Shown one piece after another: positions 15,979 to 26,391 of a stretch of DNA of 64,000 bases. The stretch covers positions 1 to 64,000 of the forward strand of contig WTGB01000151.1 of NCBI GenBank assembly GCA_011523735.1, written 5' to 3'. Source of the stretch: Chloroflexota bacterium (lineage in GTDB: Bacteria; Chloroflexota; Anaerolineae; Aggregatilineales; Phototrophicaceae). Position 1 is the stretch's first letter. Each line of letters starts with the position of its first letter. The notes under the pieces were generated by a model. The model was not told the origin of the DNA, did no database searches, and saw nothing but the letters and a program-made list of their open reading frames with translations. The position numbers and the translations under genes are program-made.

Positions 15979-18900
15979 GTGAGGGCGAACGAGTACATCG
16001 AACTGCGCGCGCATTCCGCCTACAGTCTGCTGCGCGGGACCTCGCCGCCGGAGAGCCTGGTGGCGGGCGCCGCTCACCTGGGCATGAAGGGCTTGGCGCT
16101 GACCGACCACAACAATGTCTACGGCGCAGTCAGCTTCCAGAAGACGGCTCAAGCGCTGGACATTCAGCCCATCCTCGGCGCTGAACTGACTCTGGAGGGC
16201 GATCATGCTTTGACCCTCCTCGTCGCCGATGAAACCGGCTGGGAGAACCTCTGCTGGTTGATCACGCAGGCGCAGCATCAGGCGCCGAAGGGCGAAGGCT
16301 TGCTGCATTTCGAGCAGTTGGCCGGGCGCACCGCCGGGCTGATCGCCTTATCCGGCGGGCGCGAAGGCGAAATCGCAGGCGCGCTGGAAAGCGAGGGGAT
16401 GCGCGCTGCCTGTGAGGCCGCGCGGTCTTATGCAGCGCTCTTTGACCCGGGTTGCTTTTGGATCGAGCTGCATCATCACCGCCGCCCCTATGATGACCAG
16501 CGGATCGCCGCCCTGGTCGAATTGGCGGGATCGCTGCAGCTGGGTTACGTAGCGGCGAACCACGTCCACTATCCCACAGCGGCGGAAAAACCCTTGGGCG
16601 ATGTGGTGGCCGCCATCCGCCACAACCGCAGCTTGAACGAGGCGCGCGGGCAGCTCTTCCCCAACGGGCAGCACTACTTGAAGCCGGCCGAGGAGATGGC
16701 GGCGCTCTTCCATCGTTATCCGCGGGCTTTGAGCAACACGCTGCGCATCGCGGAGGCCTGCCGTTATCAGCTGCCCTCCCAATTGCAGGCCCTGCCGCAA
16801 TATCCCGTGCCAGACGGCATGAGCGCGCAAGGGTATCTGACCGGACTTTGCCGCGGCTCGGACCGCTATCGCCCGCACATGGAAGAGCGCCTGCGGCATG
16901 AATTGAACATCATCGAGACAATCGGGCTGGCCAATTATTTCCTGGTGGTCTGGGATATTGTGCGCTTCGCCTGGGAGCGCGGCATTCGCTGCCAGGGGCG
17001 CGGCTCAGCGGCCAATTCAGTGGTGGCTTATCTGCTGAAGATCGCGCCGATCGACCCGATTGAGCACCGCTTGGTATTCGAGCGCTTTCTGTCGGAAGAG
17101 CGGCAGATGACGCCCGATATTGATATGGACTTCGATGCCGAGACGCGCGAGGAGGTCATTCAGTACCTCTACCAGAAATACGGGCGCACGCATGCGGCCA
17201 TGGCTTGCACCTTCGTCACCTACCGCCATCGCAGCGTCATCCGCGATGTAGCGAAAGCTTGGGGCTTTGCGCCGGCCATGCACCCGATCTTGCGCGATCA
17301 TTGGGAAGAGCGCGGCGAAAATACCCCGGCGCATCTGGGACTCTTCTTTGACATCTGCGAGCAACTGCTGGGCAATGTCCGCCATATCGGCATCCACAAC
17401 GGCGGCGAGATCATCTCCGATGTGCCGCTCTCGCGCCGCTTGCCCACCGAGCCTGCTGCGATGCCCGACCGCACCGTTGTGCAATGGGACAAGGAAGCGC
17501 TGGAAGACGCCGGCATCATCAAGATTGATGTGCTGGGCTTGCGCATGCTGGCGGCGATCAGCGAAATGGTCGAGCGGGCGGGCATCGACGCCGAAAGCAT
17601 CCCCTTCGATGACCCGCGCGTCTACCAGATGATCACGGAAGCCAAGACCTTCGGCGTCTTTCAATGCGAGAGCCGCGCCCAGATGAACACCCTGCCGCGC
17701 CTGAAACCGACGCGCTTCCTCGATCTGGTCATCGCCATCAGCCTGATCCGCCCCGGTCCCATCATGGGCAATATGGTCCATCCCTACCTGCGGCGGCGGC
17801 GCGGCGTTGAAGAAGTCAGCTATCTCGATGAGCGTCTGAAACCGGCGCTGGAAGAGACCCTGGGCGTCATCCTCTGGCAGGAGCAGGTGCTGAAGGTGGC
17901 GCACGATATCGCCCGCTTCAGCCACGGGCAGGGCGAGATGCTGCGCCGCGCCCTGGGCAGCAAGTATTCGTTTCAACTGCTTGACCAACTGGAGACGGTC
18001 TTCATGGAAGGGGCGCTGGAAAACGGCGTGGATGAAGAAGTGGCGGCGACGATCTTTGCGCAACTGCGCGGCTTCGGCGCTTATTCCTTCGCCAAGAGCC
18101 ATGCCGCCAGTTTCGCCGTGCTGACTTATCAATCGGCTTGGTTCAAATATCATCATCCGGCGATCTTCTACGCCGCCATTCTGAATCACCAGCCGATGGG
18201 CTTCTGGTCGCCCAGCACCCTGGTCTACGATGCCATGCGCCAGGGGATCCGCGTGCTGGCGCCCGATATCAACCACAGCGCCGCCGATTGCAGCGTGCAA
18301 GACGGCGCCATCCGCATCGGGCTCAGTTACGTCAAAGGGCTGAAGAGCCACCGGCTGGATCCGCTGCTGGCTGAGCGCGCGCGCGGACCTTTCGCCGACT
18401 TGGGCGATTTCATCCGGCGGGTCAAATTGCCGCTGCGCTTGATCGAGCGGCTGATTCAGGCGGGCGCGCTCGATCGCTGGCATCGCTCGCGCCATCAATT
18501 GCTCTGGGATGCGGGCTTGCTTTACAAAGCGCGCGGGCGTTTGCCCCTGCGCCTGAGGACGCCCAAGGTTGAATTGCCCGAGCCGACGGCGCTGGAACGC
18601 CTGAACATGGAATTCGGCGCGACCGGTTTATCGACCGAACATCACCCCATGCAGTACTTCCGCAAGTTTTGTGATGAGCGGCGCATCCTGCACAGCAAGC
18701 AGATGATGCGGGCGCGTGAAGGGGCGCTGGCCGAGACGGCTGGCATGGTGGTCATCATCCAGGCGCCGGAGACGGCCAAAGAAATCCGCTTCATCACCCT
18801 GGAAGATGAATTCGAGTTGATAAATGTGGTGGTCTTCCCCGATATGTACCAGCAGACGCGCAAGATCATCCGCGGGGAGCGCTTCCTGTGGTTCAAAGGT

Positions 18901-19059
18901 GTAATCGAGCGGGACGAGACGGTAACGACCTTGCGGGCGACCGGTGTGCGGGCTTTGCCGCTGGAGACGCCCAGCCTGCCGAGCTTGCCGCGCTGGCGCA
19001 GCCACATGAGTATGCCGCCGCGGGCGGATAGTGGTATCCCATTGACTGCCGACTTATAG
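15979..19059 (+). CDS. dnaE2: DnaE2, error-prone DNA polymerase III alpha subunit
   Basis: 1026 residues from GTG 15979. PHP domain at 1-210 (ELRAHSAYSLLRGTSPPESL, ALTDHNNVYGAVSF), polymerase palm with GRGSAANSVVAYLLKI and PDIDMDFDAETREE (catalytic Asp residues near 379-383), fingers and helix-hairpin-helix, and an OB-fold at ~890-990. Size and lack of the long C-terminal domain of replicative DnaE fit DnaE2, the SOS translesion polymerase working with ImuA/ImuB. 126 bp separate it from the DUF6504 gene; a weak GGGG-type site precedes the start. All main motifs are intact. Confidence 0.93.
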   Translation: MRANEYIELRAHSAYSLLRGTSPPESLVAGAAHLGMKGLALTDHNNVYGAVSFQKTAQALDIQPILGAELTLEGDHALTLLVADETGWENLCWLITQAQHQAPKGEGLLHFEQLAGRTAGLIALSGGREGEIAGALESEGMRAACEAARSYAALFDPGCFWIELHHHRRPYDDQRIAALVELAGSLQLGYVAANHVHYPTAAEKPLGDVVAAIRHNRSLNEARGQLFPNGQHYLKPAEEMAALFHRYPRALSNTLRIAEACRYQLPSQLQALPQYPVPDGMSAQGYLTGLCRGSDRYRPHMEERLRHELNIIETIGLANYFLVVWDIVRFAWERGIRCQGRGSAANSVVAYLLKIAPIDPIEHRLVFERFLSEERQMTPDIDMDFDAETREEVIQYLYQKYGRTHAAMACTFVTYRHRSVIRDVAKAWGFAPAMHPILRDHWEERGENTPAHLGLFFDICEQLLGNVRHIGIHNGGEIISDVPLSRRLPTEPAAMPDRTVVQWDKEALEDAGIIKIDVLGLRMLAAISEMVERAGIDAESIPFDDPRVYQMITEAKTFGVFQCESRAQMNTLPRLKPTRFLDLVIAISLIRPGPIMGNMVHPYLRRRRGVEEVSYLDERLKPALEETLGVILWQEQVLKVAHDIARFSHGQGEMLRRALGSKYSFQLLDQLETVFMEGALENGVDEEVAATIFAQLRGFGAYSFAKSHAASFAVLTYQSAWFKYHHPAIFYAAILNHQPMGFWSPSTLVYDAMRQGIRVLAPDINHSAADCSVQDGAIRIGLSYVKGLKSHRLDPLLAERARGPFADLGDFIRRVKLPLRLIERLIQAGALDRWHRSRHQLLWDAGLLYKARGRLPLRLRTPKVELPEPTALERLNMEFGATGLSTEHHPMQYFRKFCDERRILHSKQMMRAREGALAETAGMVVIIQAPETAKEIRFITLEDEFELINVVVFPDMYQQTRKIIRGERFLWFKGVIERDETVTTLRATGVRALPLETPSLPSLPRWRSHMSMPPRADSGIPLTADL

Positions 19060-19829
19060 GCATGGCAACTCCGATTATCAAATAGTCCTTCGTCATCCAC
19101 TCAGCGCCTGAAGCAAGGCAAACTGAATGATGTTTAGCCACTAAAAGAAAACTCCTACACTGTATCCAATCGCGCCCGCTAAGGATGGAACGAGAGGTGG
19201 AGCCTTGCCCCAGTGCTCAGGGTGTCAAAATCGGCGATTTCGGGGATTGGATCAGGCATAAAAATACGCCCCAGGAGGCGGCGCACACAGCTTATACGCG
19301 CCGCAGGGGACATACAATACACGGCGCTTTATGTCTGTACGGACTCTTAGTCCGCGAAAATAGCTCGCTCCAAGCGCTTTCTCGTGAGTAAAAGTCATTT
19401 ACACACGATACCATATTCGCAAGATTTGCGAGCCTTTTCCGGCCAGAAAATGACAAATTCGATTTGGTGGTTATGAGGGGGTGTGGCTGTCTTCTAGATC
19501 CGTCAGCAGGGCAGTCACCGCTGCCTCGAGCGCCGGCAGATCCTCTTGGGCGAAATCCCCCAGACCAGATCAAGCCGCGTATGTAAGCGACCGCCACATG
19601 ACAATTGAACCAAATGAAGTCAACTGTATACTCTTATGAGTCATCATGAGAACATGACCTGCTGGCATCTTCTCAACCCACCAACAGCACTACCATCACA
19701 TCCTTACGGGTTGTCAGACCCGCAGGTATCGACTGAGACGGCCACTCTTTACTCTTGGCCTTTCTATAGCGCGTGTCGTACACGTAGCGGGACACGGGTT
19801 CGTGGTTAACTCGAGGGAAAGGTAAGCAC
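19060..19829. other. Intergenic stretch between mutasome and helicase module
   Basis: No full gene seen. On the minus strand 19471-19570 reads as a C-terminal protein tail (EDLPALEAAVTALLTDLEDS, then stop), probably a relic. The helicase promoter must lie in the last ~200 bp. Confidence 0.4.
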
Positions 19830-22800
19830 ATGATTGAACTGGAAAAACTACAGCGCAAGATGCGCGTTAACGGCATAGTACCGAATCAGACAGTCGAGTT
19901 GATTGCTGTGGAACAAAGCGGCCCGAATTCAGTATCTGTGGCCTACCGCCGCGCTGATGGTCGGCTGGGCGAAAGGGTGCTTTTTCGGGCGAATGAAGAT
20001 GTTCTCTCCATACCACCAGCACAAAGGCCATGGCCATTTGATGGCGACGGGCGCTTACTGAGCCTCGTGTCGGAGGCCTACCGAATACATCTAGGGCATC
20101 TCTTCGATCCTCTGTTAGCCGTACACACCTCGCTCATCCGGCCGCTGCCTCATCAACTCTTGGCAGTTTATTATGAGATGCTGCCAAGGCAGCCGCTACG
20201 TTTTCTGCTCGCAGATGATCCGGGTGCTGGCAAGACAATTATGGCCGGCTTGCTCATACGTGAGTTAATCGTCCGCGGAGATGTGCAACGCTGCTTGATT
20301 TGCACACCCGGCAACTTAATCGACCAATGGCAAGATGAACTTGACAGGAAATTCCAGCTCAATTTCAAAAAGTTCAGACCCGATATGTCCGAAGAATCGC
20401 GCGGTGGCAATCCCTTCGCCGACAACAAACTCTTGATCATGCGTTTGGACCAAATTAGCCGCAATGAGGGCCTACAGAATCGACTAAAGCAGACCGAGTG
20501 GGATCTGGTCGTCTGTGACGAAGCTCACAAAATGTCTGCGAGATATATCGGCACAGAACTGCGAGAGACGAAGCGTTACAAGCTAGGTAAGCTCTTAGGG
20601 AAGTTGACACACCACCTACTGCTGATGACTGCTACGCCCCACAATGGAAAGGATGAAGAATTTGAACTATTCCTGAAGCTGCTAGATCGTGATCGCTTTG
20701 AAGGGCCCGCTCCACGTAGCACTCGGCGCGAGGATGTAGACGATCTGATACATCGAACGACAAAAGAGCGGATGTTTACATTTCAAGGCAAACGGCTATT
20801 TCCCGATCGTAAGGCAAATTCTGTCAACTACGACCTCTCGCCAGAAGAGAAAGCCCTCTATGAGGATGTAACTCAGTACGTTTGTAAGGAGTTCGATCGA
20901 ATTAAGGAACTGGAACATGGGGGCCGCAGAAACGCCATCGGATTCGCTCTAACGATCCTTCAACGTCGCCTGGCTTCGTCGCCGGCGGCTATCTATCACT
21001 CTCTGCGGCGTCGGCGTGAGAAGCTGGAAACACGTCTACAGGAAGAAAAGGAACGCCCCAGAGGCGTACTTCTCACGCAAGGGCCGAGCTACACCGCCAA
21101 CGATCTCGAGGAGTTGGAGGACGCACCGGATAGCGAAGTGGAGAAGGTCGAGGCAGAGCTGATCGATTATGCGACGGCCGCCATGACAGTACCGCGGTTG
21201 GCTGACGAGATTACCATCTTGCGCAAGCTGGAAAGGCAGGCGCAGAAAGTACTGCGTAGCGGCAAGGACAGCAAATGGCTTCAACTCTTAAGTTTGTTAC
21301 AAGATACTCCGGAAATGAAGAATGCTGACGGCACGCCGCGCAAGCTCATAATCTTTACCGAACATCGAGACACGCTCACCTATTTGACCGACAAGCTAAA
21401 TACAGTGATTGGACGCCCCGAAGCAGTTGTGAACATCCACGGCAACACGCAGCGCGACCAGCGGCGCAGAATCCAAGAAGATTTTCGTCACGATCCCGAT
21501 GTACAGGTTCTGGTTGCCACTGACGCCGCCGGCGAAGGTATCAATCTGCAGAGTGCTCACCTGATGATAAATTATGACCTACCTTGGAACCCTAATCGGC
21601 TAGAGCAGCGTTTCGGTCGAATCCATCGGATCGGGCAGAAAGAGGTCTGCCATCTTTGGAATCTGGTGGCGGGCGAAACGCGCGAAGGTGCCGTTTACAG
21701 GCGTCTTCTCGAAAAGCTGGAAACCGCGGGTAATGCGCTGAACGGACAGGTTTTTGATGTACTGGGACAGCTCTTCAGAGAAACGCCGCTACGCAAGCTA
21801 CTTGAGGATGCGGTGCGGTATGGCGATGATCCTAAGGTGCGCGCCAAGATCAATGAAACGGTAGACAATTTCACTGATCAAGAGCGGGTAAACGACATTC
21901 TGCGCGATGATCTGCTCGTGAGCGGAATCATGGATACCAGCAAGGTTGAGCAAATCCGTGCTGATATGGAACGCGCCAATGCCCGCAAGCTGCAACCACA
22001 CTTCATCAAAGCCTTCTTTGCGGAAGCCTTTCGAGAGCTAGGGGGCACACTACATGAACGCGAGAGTGGACGTTACGCCATAACCTATGTGCCAGCAATT
22101 ATTCGCAATCATGCCGAGGAACGTGGCCTCGGGACGATCTCGCGCAAGTACACGCGCATCTGCTTCAATAAAAGCCATATACATCTCGACAAGAAGCCGG
22201 AAGCCGCTTTCGTCTGCCCGGGGCACCCTCTGCTCGATGCGACTATCAGCCTGATGTTGAGACAAAAACGCGAAACCCTTAAGCGCGGCGCTATGCTGGT
22301 AGACCCGAACGATCCTGGTGATGATTTACGTGTCTTGTTCTACCTGGAGGGCGCCATCCAGGATACCGTTCCGAATCGTACAGCCGATCACACCGTCATC
22401 TCCCGTATGGTGCATTTCGTCGAGATTGATAACGCCGGGGAGATTCACGATGCCGGAACTGCACCCTACCTCGATTATCGCCCTGCGGATGAGGCTGAAC
22501 AGGTACAGATTGCTCCGATGTTGGAACAGGACTGGCTCAATGGTGAGCGACTGGAGAATTATGTCGTCGAACACGCTATCGAACACCTAGTTCCATGTCA
22601 TCTCGATGGTATTACAGGCCCACTTTACGAACGACTGGATAAGACCGAACGCGCCGTGCGGGAGCGATTAACTCGCGCGATAAGTTACTGGGATGGGCGG
22701 GCGGCAGAACTGCGCTTACAAGAAGAAGCTGGCAAGGCTCCGCGTCATCTTAATAGCCAGCAAGCACAGCGACGTGCCGACGAGCTTGAAGAACGTTTGG

Positions 22801-23312
22801 AGCAGCGCTTGGAACGGATCGCGCAACGGCGGTTAGTCAGTGCGACACGTCCGATCGTGGCTGGCGGTGCCTTGATCATTCCCATTGGTCTGCTGCAGGA
22901 CGGCGAGGTCGACCCGCAGGCGACTGACACGCGGAAAAGCGAGGCGATCGCCATGCACGCGGTGATGGAAGCGGAGCGTGCGCTGGGCAATACACCGGAA
23001 GATGTCAGCAGTAGAAGAGGTATTGGCTATGATATCGAGAGTACGCCGACGGGTGAAAACGCCAAACTACGCTTCATCGAGGTCAAGGGGCGTCGGAAAG
23101 GCGCTCACGATGTGACGCTGACCAAGAACGAGCTATTCGCCGCTTTCAACAGCAAAGAGCAGTTCATTCTCGCCCTGGTCGAGATTGACGGCGATGAGGC
23201 AAACGAGCCACGTTATGTGCAGGGCTTCGCTTTTCGGGAGCCGGCGTATTACGAAGAAGCGGTTACGGTCCATCTGCAGACGCTGCTGGATTCGAGCACG
23301 CCGCCGCGCTGA
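19830..23312 (+). CDS. SNF2-like helicase with C-terminal DUF3883 (Hma/DISARM-type)
   Basis: 1160 residues. Superfamily 2 motifs in order: Walker A LLADDPGAGKTIM (~125-137), DEAH in VVCDEAHKM (~228), MTATPH (~266), then the C-lobe FTEHRDTLTYL, VATDAAGEGINLQ (~562) and QRFGRIHRIGQ. The C-terminal ~120 residues carry DUF3883 with FIEVKGRR, a PD-(D/E)xK-like EVK core. This architecture is found in defence loci beside DUF1156 methyltransferases and DUF499 ATPases. It probably translocates on foreign DNA; the DUF3883 part may bind or cut DNA. First gene of a three-gene operon. Confidence 0.88.
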   Translation: MIELEKLQRKMRVNGIVPNQTVELIAVEQSGPNSVSVAYRRADGRLGERVLFRANEDVLSIPPAQRPWPFDGDGRLLSLVSEAYRIHLGHLFDPLLAVHTSLIRPLPHQLLAVYYEMLPRQPLRFLLADDPGAGKTIMAGLLIRELIVRGDVQRCLICTPGNLIDQWQDELDRKFQLNFKKFRPDMSEESRGGNPFADNKLLIMRLDQISRNEGLQNRLKQTEWDLVVCDEAHKMSARYIGTELRETKRYKLGKLLGKLTHHLLLMTATPHNGKDEEFELFLKLLDRDRFEGPAPRSTRREDVDDLIHRTTKERMFTFQGKRLFPDRKANSVNYDLSPEEKALYEDVTQYVCKEFDRIKELEHGGRRNAIGFALTILQRRLASSPAAIYHSLRRRREKLETRLQEEKERPRGVLLTQGPSYTANDLEELEDAPDSEVEKVEAELIDYATAAMTVPRLADEITILRKLERQAQKVLRSGKDSKWLQLLSLLQDTPEMKNADGTPRKLIIFTEHRDTLTYLTDKLNTVIGRPEAVVNIHGNTQRDQRRRIQEDFRHDPDVQVLVATDAAGEGINLQSAHLMINYDLPWNPNRLEQRFGRIHRIGQKEVCHLWNLVAGETREGAVYRRLLEKLETAGNALNGQVFDVLGQLFRETPLRKLLEDAVRYGDDPKVRAKINETVDNFTDQERVNDILRDDLLVSGIMDTSKVEQIRADMERANARKLQPHFIKAFFAEAFRELGGTLHERESGRYAITYVPAIIRNHAEERGLGTISRKYTRICFNKSHIHLDKKPEAAFVCPGHPLLDATISLMLRQKRETLKRGAMLVDPNDPGDDLRVLFYLEGAIQDTVPNRTADHTVISRMVHFVEIDNAGEIHDAGTAPYLDYRPADEAEQVQIAPMLEQDWLNGERLENYVVEHAIEHLVPCHLDGITGPLYERLDKTERAVRERLTRAISYWDGRAAELRLQEEAGKAPRHLNSQQAQRRADELEERLEQRLERIAQRRLVSATRPIVAGGALIIPIGLLQDGEVDPQATDTRKSEAIAMHAVMEAERALGNTPEDVSSRRGIGYDIESTPTGENAKLRFIEVKGRRKGAHDVTLTKNELFAAFNSKEQFILALVEIDGDEANEPRYVQGFAFREPAYYEEAVTVHLQTLLDSSTPPR

Positions 23313-23423
23313 CGCGACCATCATCGACTTATCCTCTCTAGTCTGGGGTGCCGCGAAGTAAGAATCATCTTTACACTATGAGAATGTCTATCGCATTATT
23401 CGCTTAAGAAACGGAATCAACAC

Positions 23424-26378
23424 ATGCCACAAGCCAAAACACTGATTGAAGTCGCTCTGCCGCTGGCCGCTATCAACCGAGCGTGTGAAAACGAACGCTC
23501 GGGTTTTGGTCATCCTTCCACACTTCATCTATGGTGGGCACGGCGTCGACTTGCTGCAACTCGCGCTGTGGTTTTCAGCTCGCTAGTCGAGGATCCCGAT
23601 GACCCCAATGCCAATCCCACATTTGTCGAAGCCTGCAAGAAGCTGAATTATGGCGCCACGAGCGAAGAAATCGCAGCGCTAAAGGCACACGCCGAGAAGA
23701 ATCGAGAACGTCGCCTAAGAGGACAAAATGCCACCTCCTTCAAACGGAATATCCCCCAGAATGCGCGCGGGGACAACGACAGTCCGCGGATGCGCCTCTT
23801 CGATTTCATCGAGCGGCTGGTCGAATGGGAAGCGACCACGAACGAGAACATCATGGCGAAGGCGCGTGAACTGATCCATATCGCGACGAATGGGCATTCC
23901 CCTTCCTTGCTCGATCCCTTTGCCGGTGGGGGTAGCATCCCTTTGGAGGCACAGCGACTTGGCTTAGAAGCATATGCGAGCGACCTCAATCCGGTGGCAG
24001 TTATGATCAACAAAGCAATGCTCGAGATTCCGCCACGCTTTGCCGAGCTGCTGCCAGTTAATCCACGGGACCGAAAGGACGTGCTTGCAGGTAAGCGCAC
24101 GAAATGGAAAGGTGCTTCAGGTCTAGTAGCTGATCTGCGCTACTACGGTGAGTGGATGAGAGAGCAGGCATTTGAGCGCATTGGACATCTCTATCCGAAG
24201 ATAAATAATCAAACTGTAATCGCCTGGTTTTGGGTTCGAACCGTGGCGTGCCCGAATCCGACGTGTGGGATCGAGATGCCCCTTGCGAGTACGCTTAGCT
24301 TGTCTACAAAGAGCAACAATAAGGCCTGGGTTGAGCCGATTCTTGCTGACGATGCAGATCGCTTTCACTTTGATGTGAAAACAGGAGATGGAACGCCACC
24401 TAAAGCGCCCAAGATTGGCCGAGGTGTCAATTTCCGATGCCTCGCGTGTGGCGAAACTGCTTCCGACAACTACATCAAAGCTGAGGGGCAAGCTGGCCGC
24501 ATGTCCGCCCAGATGATAGGCATTGCATCTGAGGGCCATAGAAGACGTAATTATCACACTGTAAACGATGCTCACCTACGAGCTGCGAACGAAGCATACC
24601 CTATGTGGGAACCAGACTTTGAAATGTCTACACACCCTCAATACATGGCACCGCCCCGGTATGGCATGACACGATTTAGTGACCTGTTTTCACCGCGTCA
24701 GACACTGGCGCTCGATACCTTCAGTGATCTTGTGCCCGACGTGAGGAAGAAAGTACATGCCGACGCCCTTGCGGCCGGCTTATCCGATAATGGCGTCCCA
24801 CTGCGACTAGAGGGGAAAGGTGCCACCGCTTATGCCGAGGCCGTAACGCTCTACTTAGCCCTTAACGTAGGGCGACAGGCCAATCGCTTAAGCACACTAT
24901 GCTTTTGGGATACCGGGAGCCAAAAAGTACAACAAGTGTTTTCGCGTCAAGCATATACAATGAACTGGAATTTTGTCGAAGCCAATCCATTTTCGAATTC
25001 ATCAGGAAATTTCCTAGGCCAACTTAAGTACTTAACCAAGGTCATCGAGAGATTAGGCAGGAATGGATACGCCCAAGCGATGAAGTCCGATGCTGTCACG
25101 GCAAATTATGAGCGAAAAGCTCTTTATTCCACTGATCCGCCCTATTATGACAATGTCCCCTATGCGGACCTATCCGACTTCTTTTACGTTTGGCTTCGCA
25201 AGTGTATGCGTTCCATTTATCCAGACATTTTTCGGACCGCCCTCGTTCCCAAAAAAGACGAATTAGTTGCCGATCACGAACGACTGGGTGGGCGTGACAA
25301 GGCAAAAGAGTTTTTTGAAGACGGATTACGTAAAGTTTTTCAACAGATGGAAAACTCGACCGTAGATTACCCCGTTACCATCTACTATGCCTTCAAACAG
25401 ACAGCTGGAAAGAAAAACACTAAAGGGGGAAGAGCAGAATACTCTGGCTGGGAGACCGTGCTAAAGGGCTTAATTGAATCGGGTTTTACCATACAGAGAA
25501 CCTGGCCCATGAAGACCGAGCAAGACGAGAACATCAAGAAGAATAGAAATGCCATTTCATCTTCCATTGTACTCGTCTGCCGGCCCCGTCCGGTGAGCGC
25601 TCCCAATACTACACACCGACTGTTTCTCAACGACCTGCGCGCTGAACTGCCATCCGCTGTCGCCGAGATGAAATCAGGCAATATCAGTCCGGTCGACTTG
25701 CCGCAAGCCAGCATAGGGCCGGGCATGGCAATTTACTCGCGTTATAGCAAAGTAAGCAAGGAAGATGGCACGCCACTAGCTGTGAGCAACGCACTAGATG
25801 AAATCAATAAAGCGCTGACTTTAGCGTTGGAAGAACCTATCTCAGGTCTCGATCCTGCATCGCAGTGGGCTGCGCAATGGTTCGAACTTCACGGCTTTAC
25901 AGCAGGCCAGTTTGGCGCTGCTGATAATATGGCACGAGCGAAGAATATCAGCATGGATGACGCTACGCTCACTGGCGTGGTCAAGTCAGCGAAGGGCAGG
26001 GTGAAGCTCATTTACTGGAAAGATTATCCGAAGTTATATCCCGAACGGCTTTGGGAGCCACGACCAGGCAGCCCCGCCACAGTCTGGGAAGGTGCCCATC
26101 ACCTGATTCATCGCTTGTTAGGTCGACCATACATAGAGGTCGATGACACACGCAATTGGGGTGAACCTGGTGCGGCGGAATTGTTAAAGAAACTGCCGGA
26201 TGATGTCGTGGCCGCCGTACACGATCTTGCTTATTGGTTGCACAATATCTGCCAGCGCAACAGTTGGACAGACGAGGCCCTGGATTACGGCGAATTGCTC
26301 ATTAGTTGGTCAGAGATCAGCCGGCTGGCAGCATCAGCAGGGATCAGCGGTGGACAAGGGCAATTGCCACTCGCGTGA
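23424..26378 (+). CDS. DUF1156 DNA methyltransferase (amino-methylating)
   Basis: 984 residues. The N-terminus has the DUF1156 signature VALPLAAINRACENERSGFG followed by HPSTLHLWWARRRLAATRAV. The SAM-binding motif is LLDPFAGGGSIPLEAQRLG (~162-180), and the catalytic motif IV is STDPPYYDNVPYADLSDFF (~569), a DPPY site for adenine-N6 or cytosine-N4 methylation. A possible zinc element (CPNPTCG ... CLACG) lies between. The enzyme would mark host DNA in a defence system whose nuclease/helicase partners flank it. The C-terminus ends 13 bp before the next start. Target site unknown. Confidence 0.9.
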   Translation: MPQAKTLIEVALPLAAINRACENERSGFGHPSTLHLWWARRRLAATRAVVFSSLVEDPDDPNANPTFVEACKKLNYGATSEEIAALKAHAEKNRERRLRGQNATSFKRNIPQNARGDNDSPRMRLFDFIERLVEWEATTNENIMAKARELIHIATNGHSPSLLDPFAGGGSIPLEAQRLGLEAYASDLNPVAVMINKAMLEIPPRFAELLPVNPRDRKDVLAGKRTKWKGASGLVADLRYYGEWMREQAFERIGHLYPKINNQTVIAWFWVRTVACPNPTCGIEMPLASTLSLSTKSNNKAWVEPILADDADRFHFDVKTGDGTPPKAPKIGRGVNFRCLACGETASDNYIKAEGQAGRMSAQMIGIASEGHRRRNYHTVNDAHLRAANEAYPMWEPDFEMSTHPQYMAPPRYGMTRFSDLFSPRQTLALDTFSDLVPDVRKKVHADALAAGLSDNGVPLRLEGKGATAYAEAVTLYLALNVGRQANRLSTLCFWDTGSQKVQQVFSRQAYTMNWNFVEANPFSNSSGNFLGQLKYLTKVIERLGRNGYAQAMKSDAVTANYERKALYSTDPPYYDNVPYADLSDFFYVWLRKCMRSIYPDIFRTALVPKKDELVADHERLGGRDKAKEFFEDGLRKVFQQMENSTVDYPVTIYYAFKQTAGKKNTKGGRAEYSGWETVLKGLIESGFTIQRTWPMKTEQDENIKKNRNAISSSIVLVCRPRPVSAPNTTHRLFLNDLRAELPSAVAEMKSGNISPVDLPQASIGPGMAIYSRYSKVSKEDGTPLAVSNALDEINKALTLALEEPISGLDPASQWAAQWFELHGFTAGQFGAADNMARAKNISMDDATLTGVVKSAKGRVKLIYWKDYPKLYPERLWEPRPGSPATVWEGAHHLIHRLLGRPYIEVDDTRNWGEPGAAELLKKLPDDVVAAVHDLAYWLHNICQRNSWTDEALDYGELLISWSEISRLAASAGISGGQGQLPLA

Positions 26379-26391
26379 GGAGCGAATTGAT

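Noticed and set aside
17017..18498. 493-residue frame on the minus strand inside dnaE2
   Set aside because: Antisense shadow of the polymerase core; no motif of its own.
19700..19829. Possible tRNA near GGGTTCGTGG
   Set aside because: Only a T-loop-like stretch is visible; no acceptor stem or anticodon arm could be paired.
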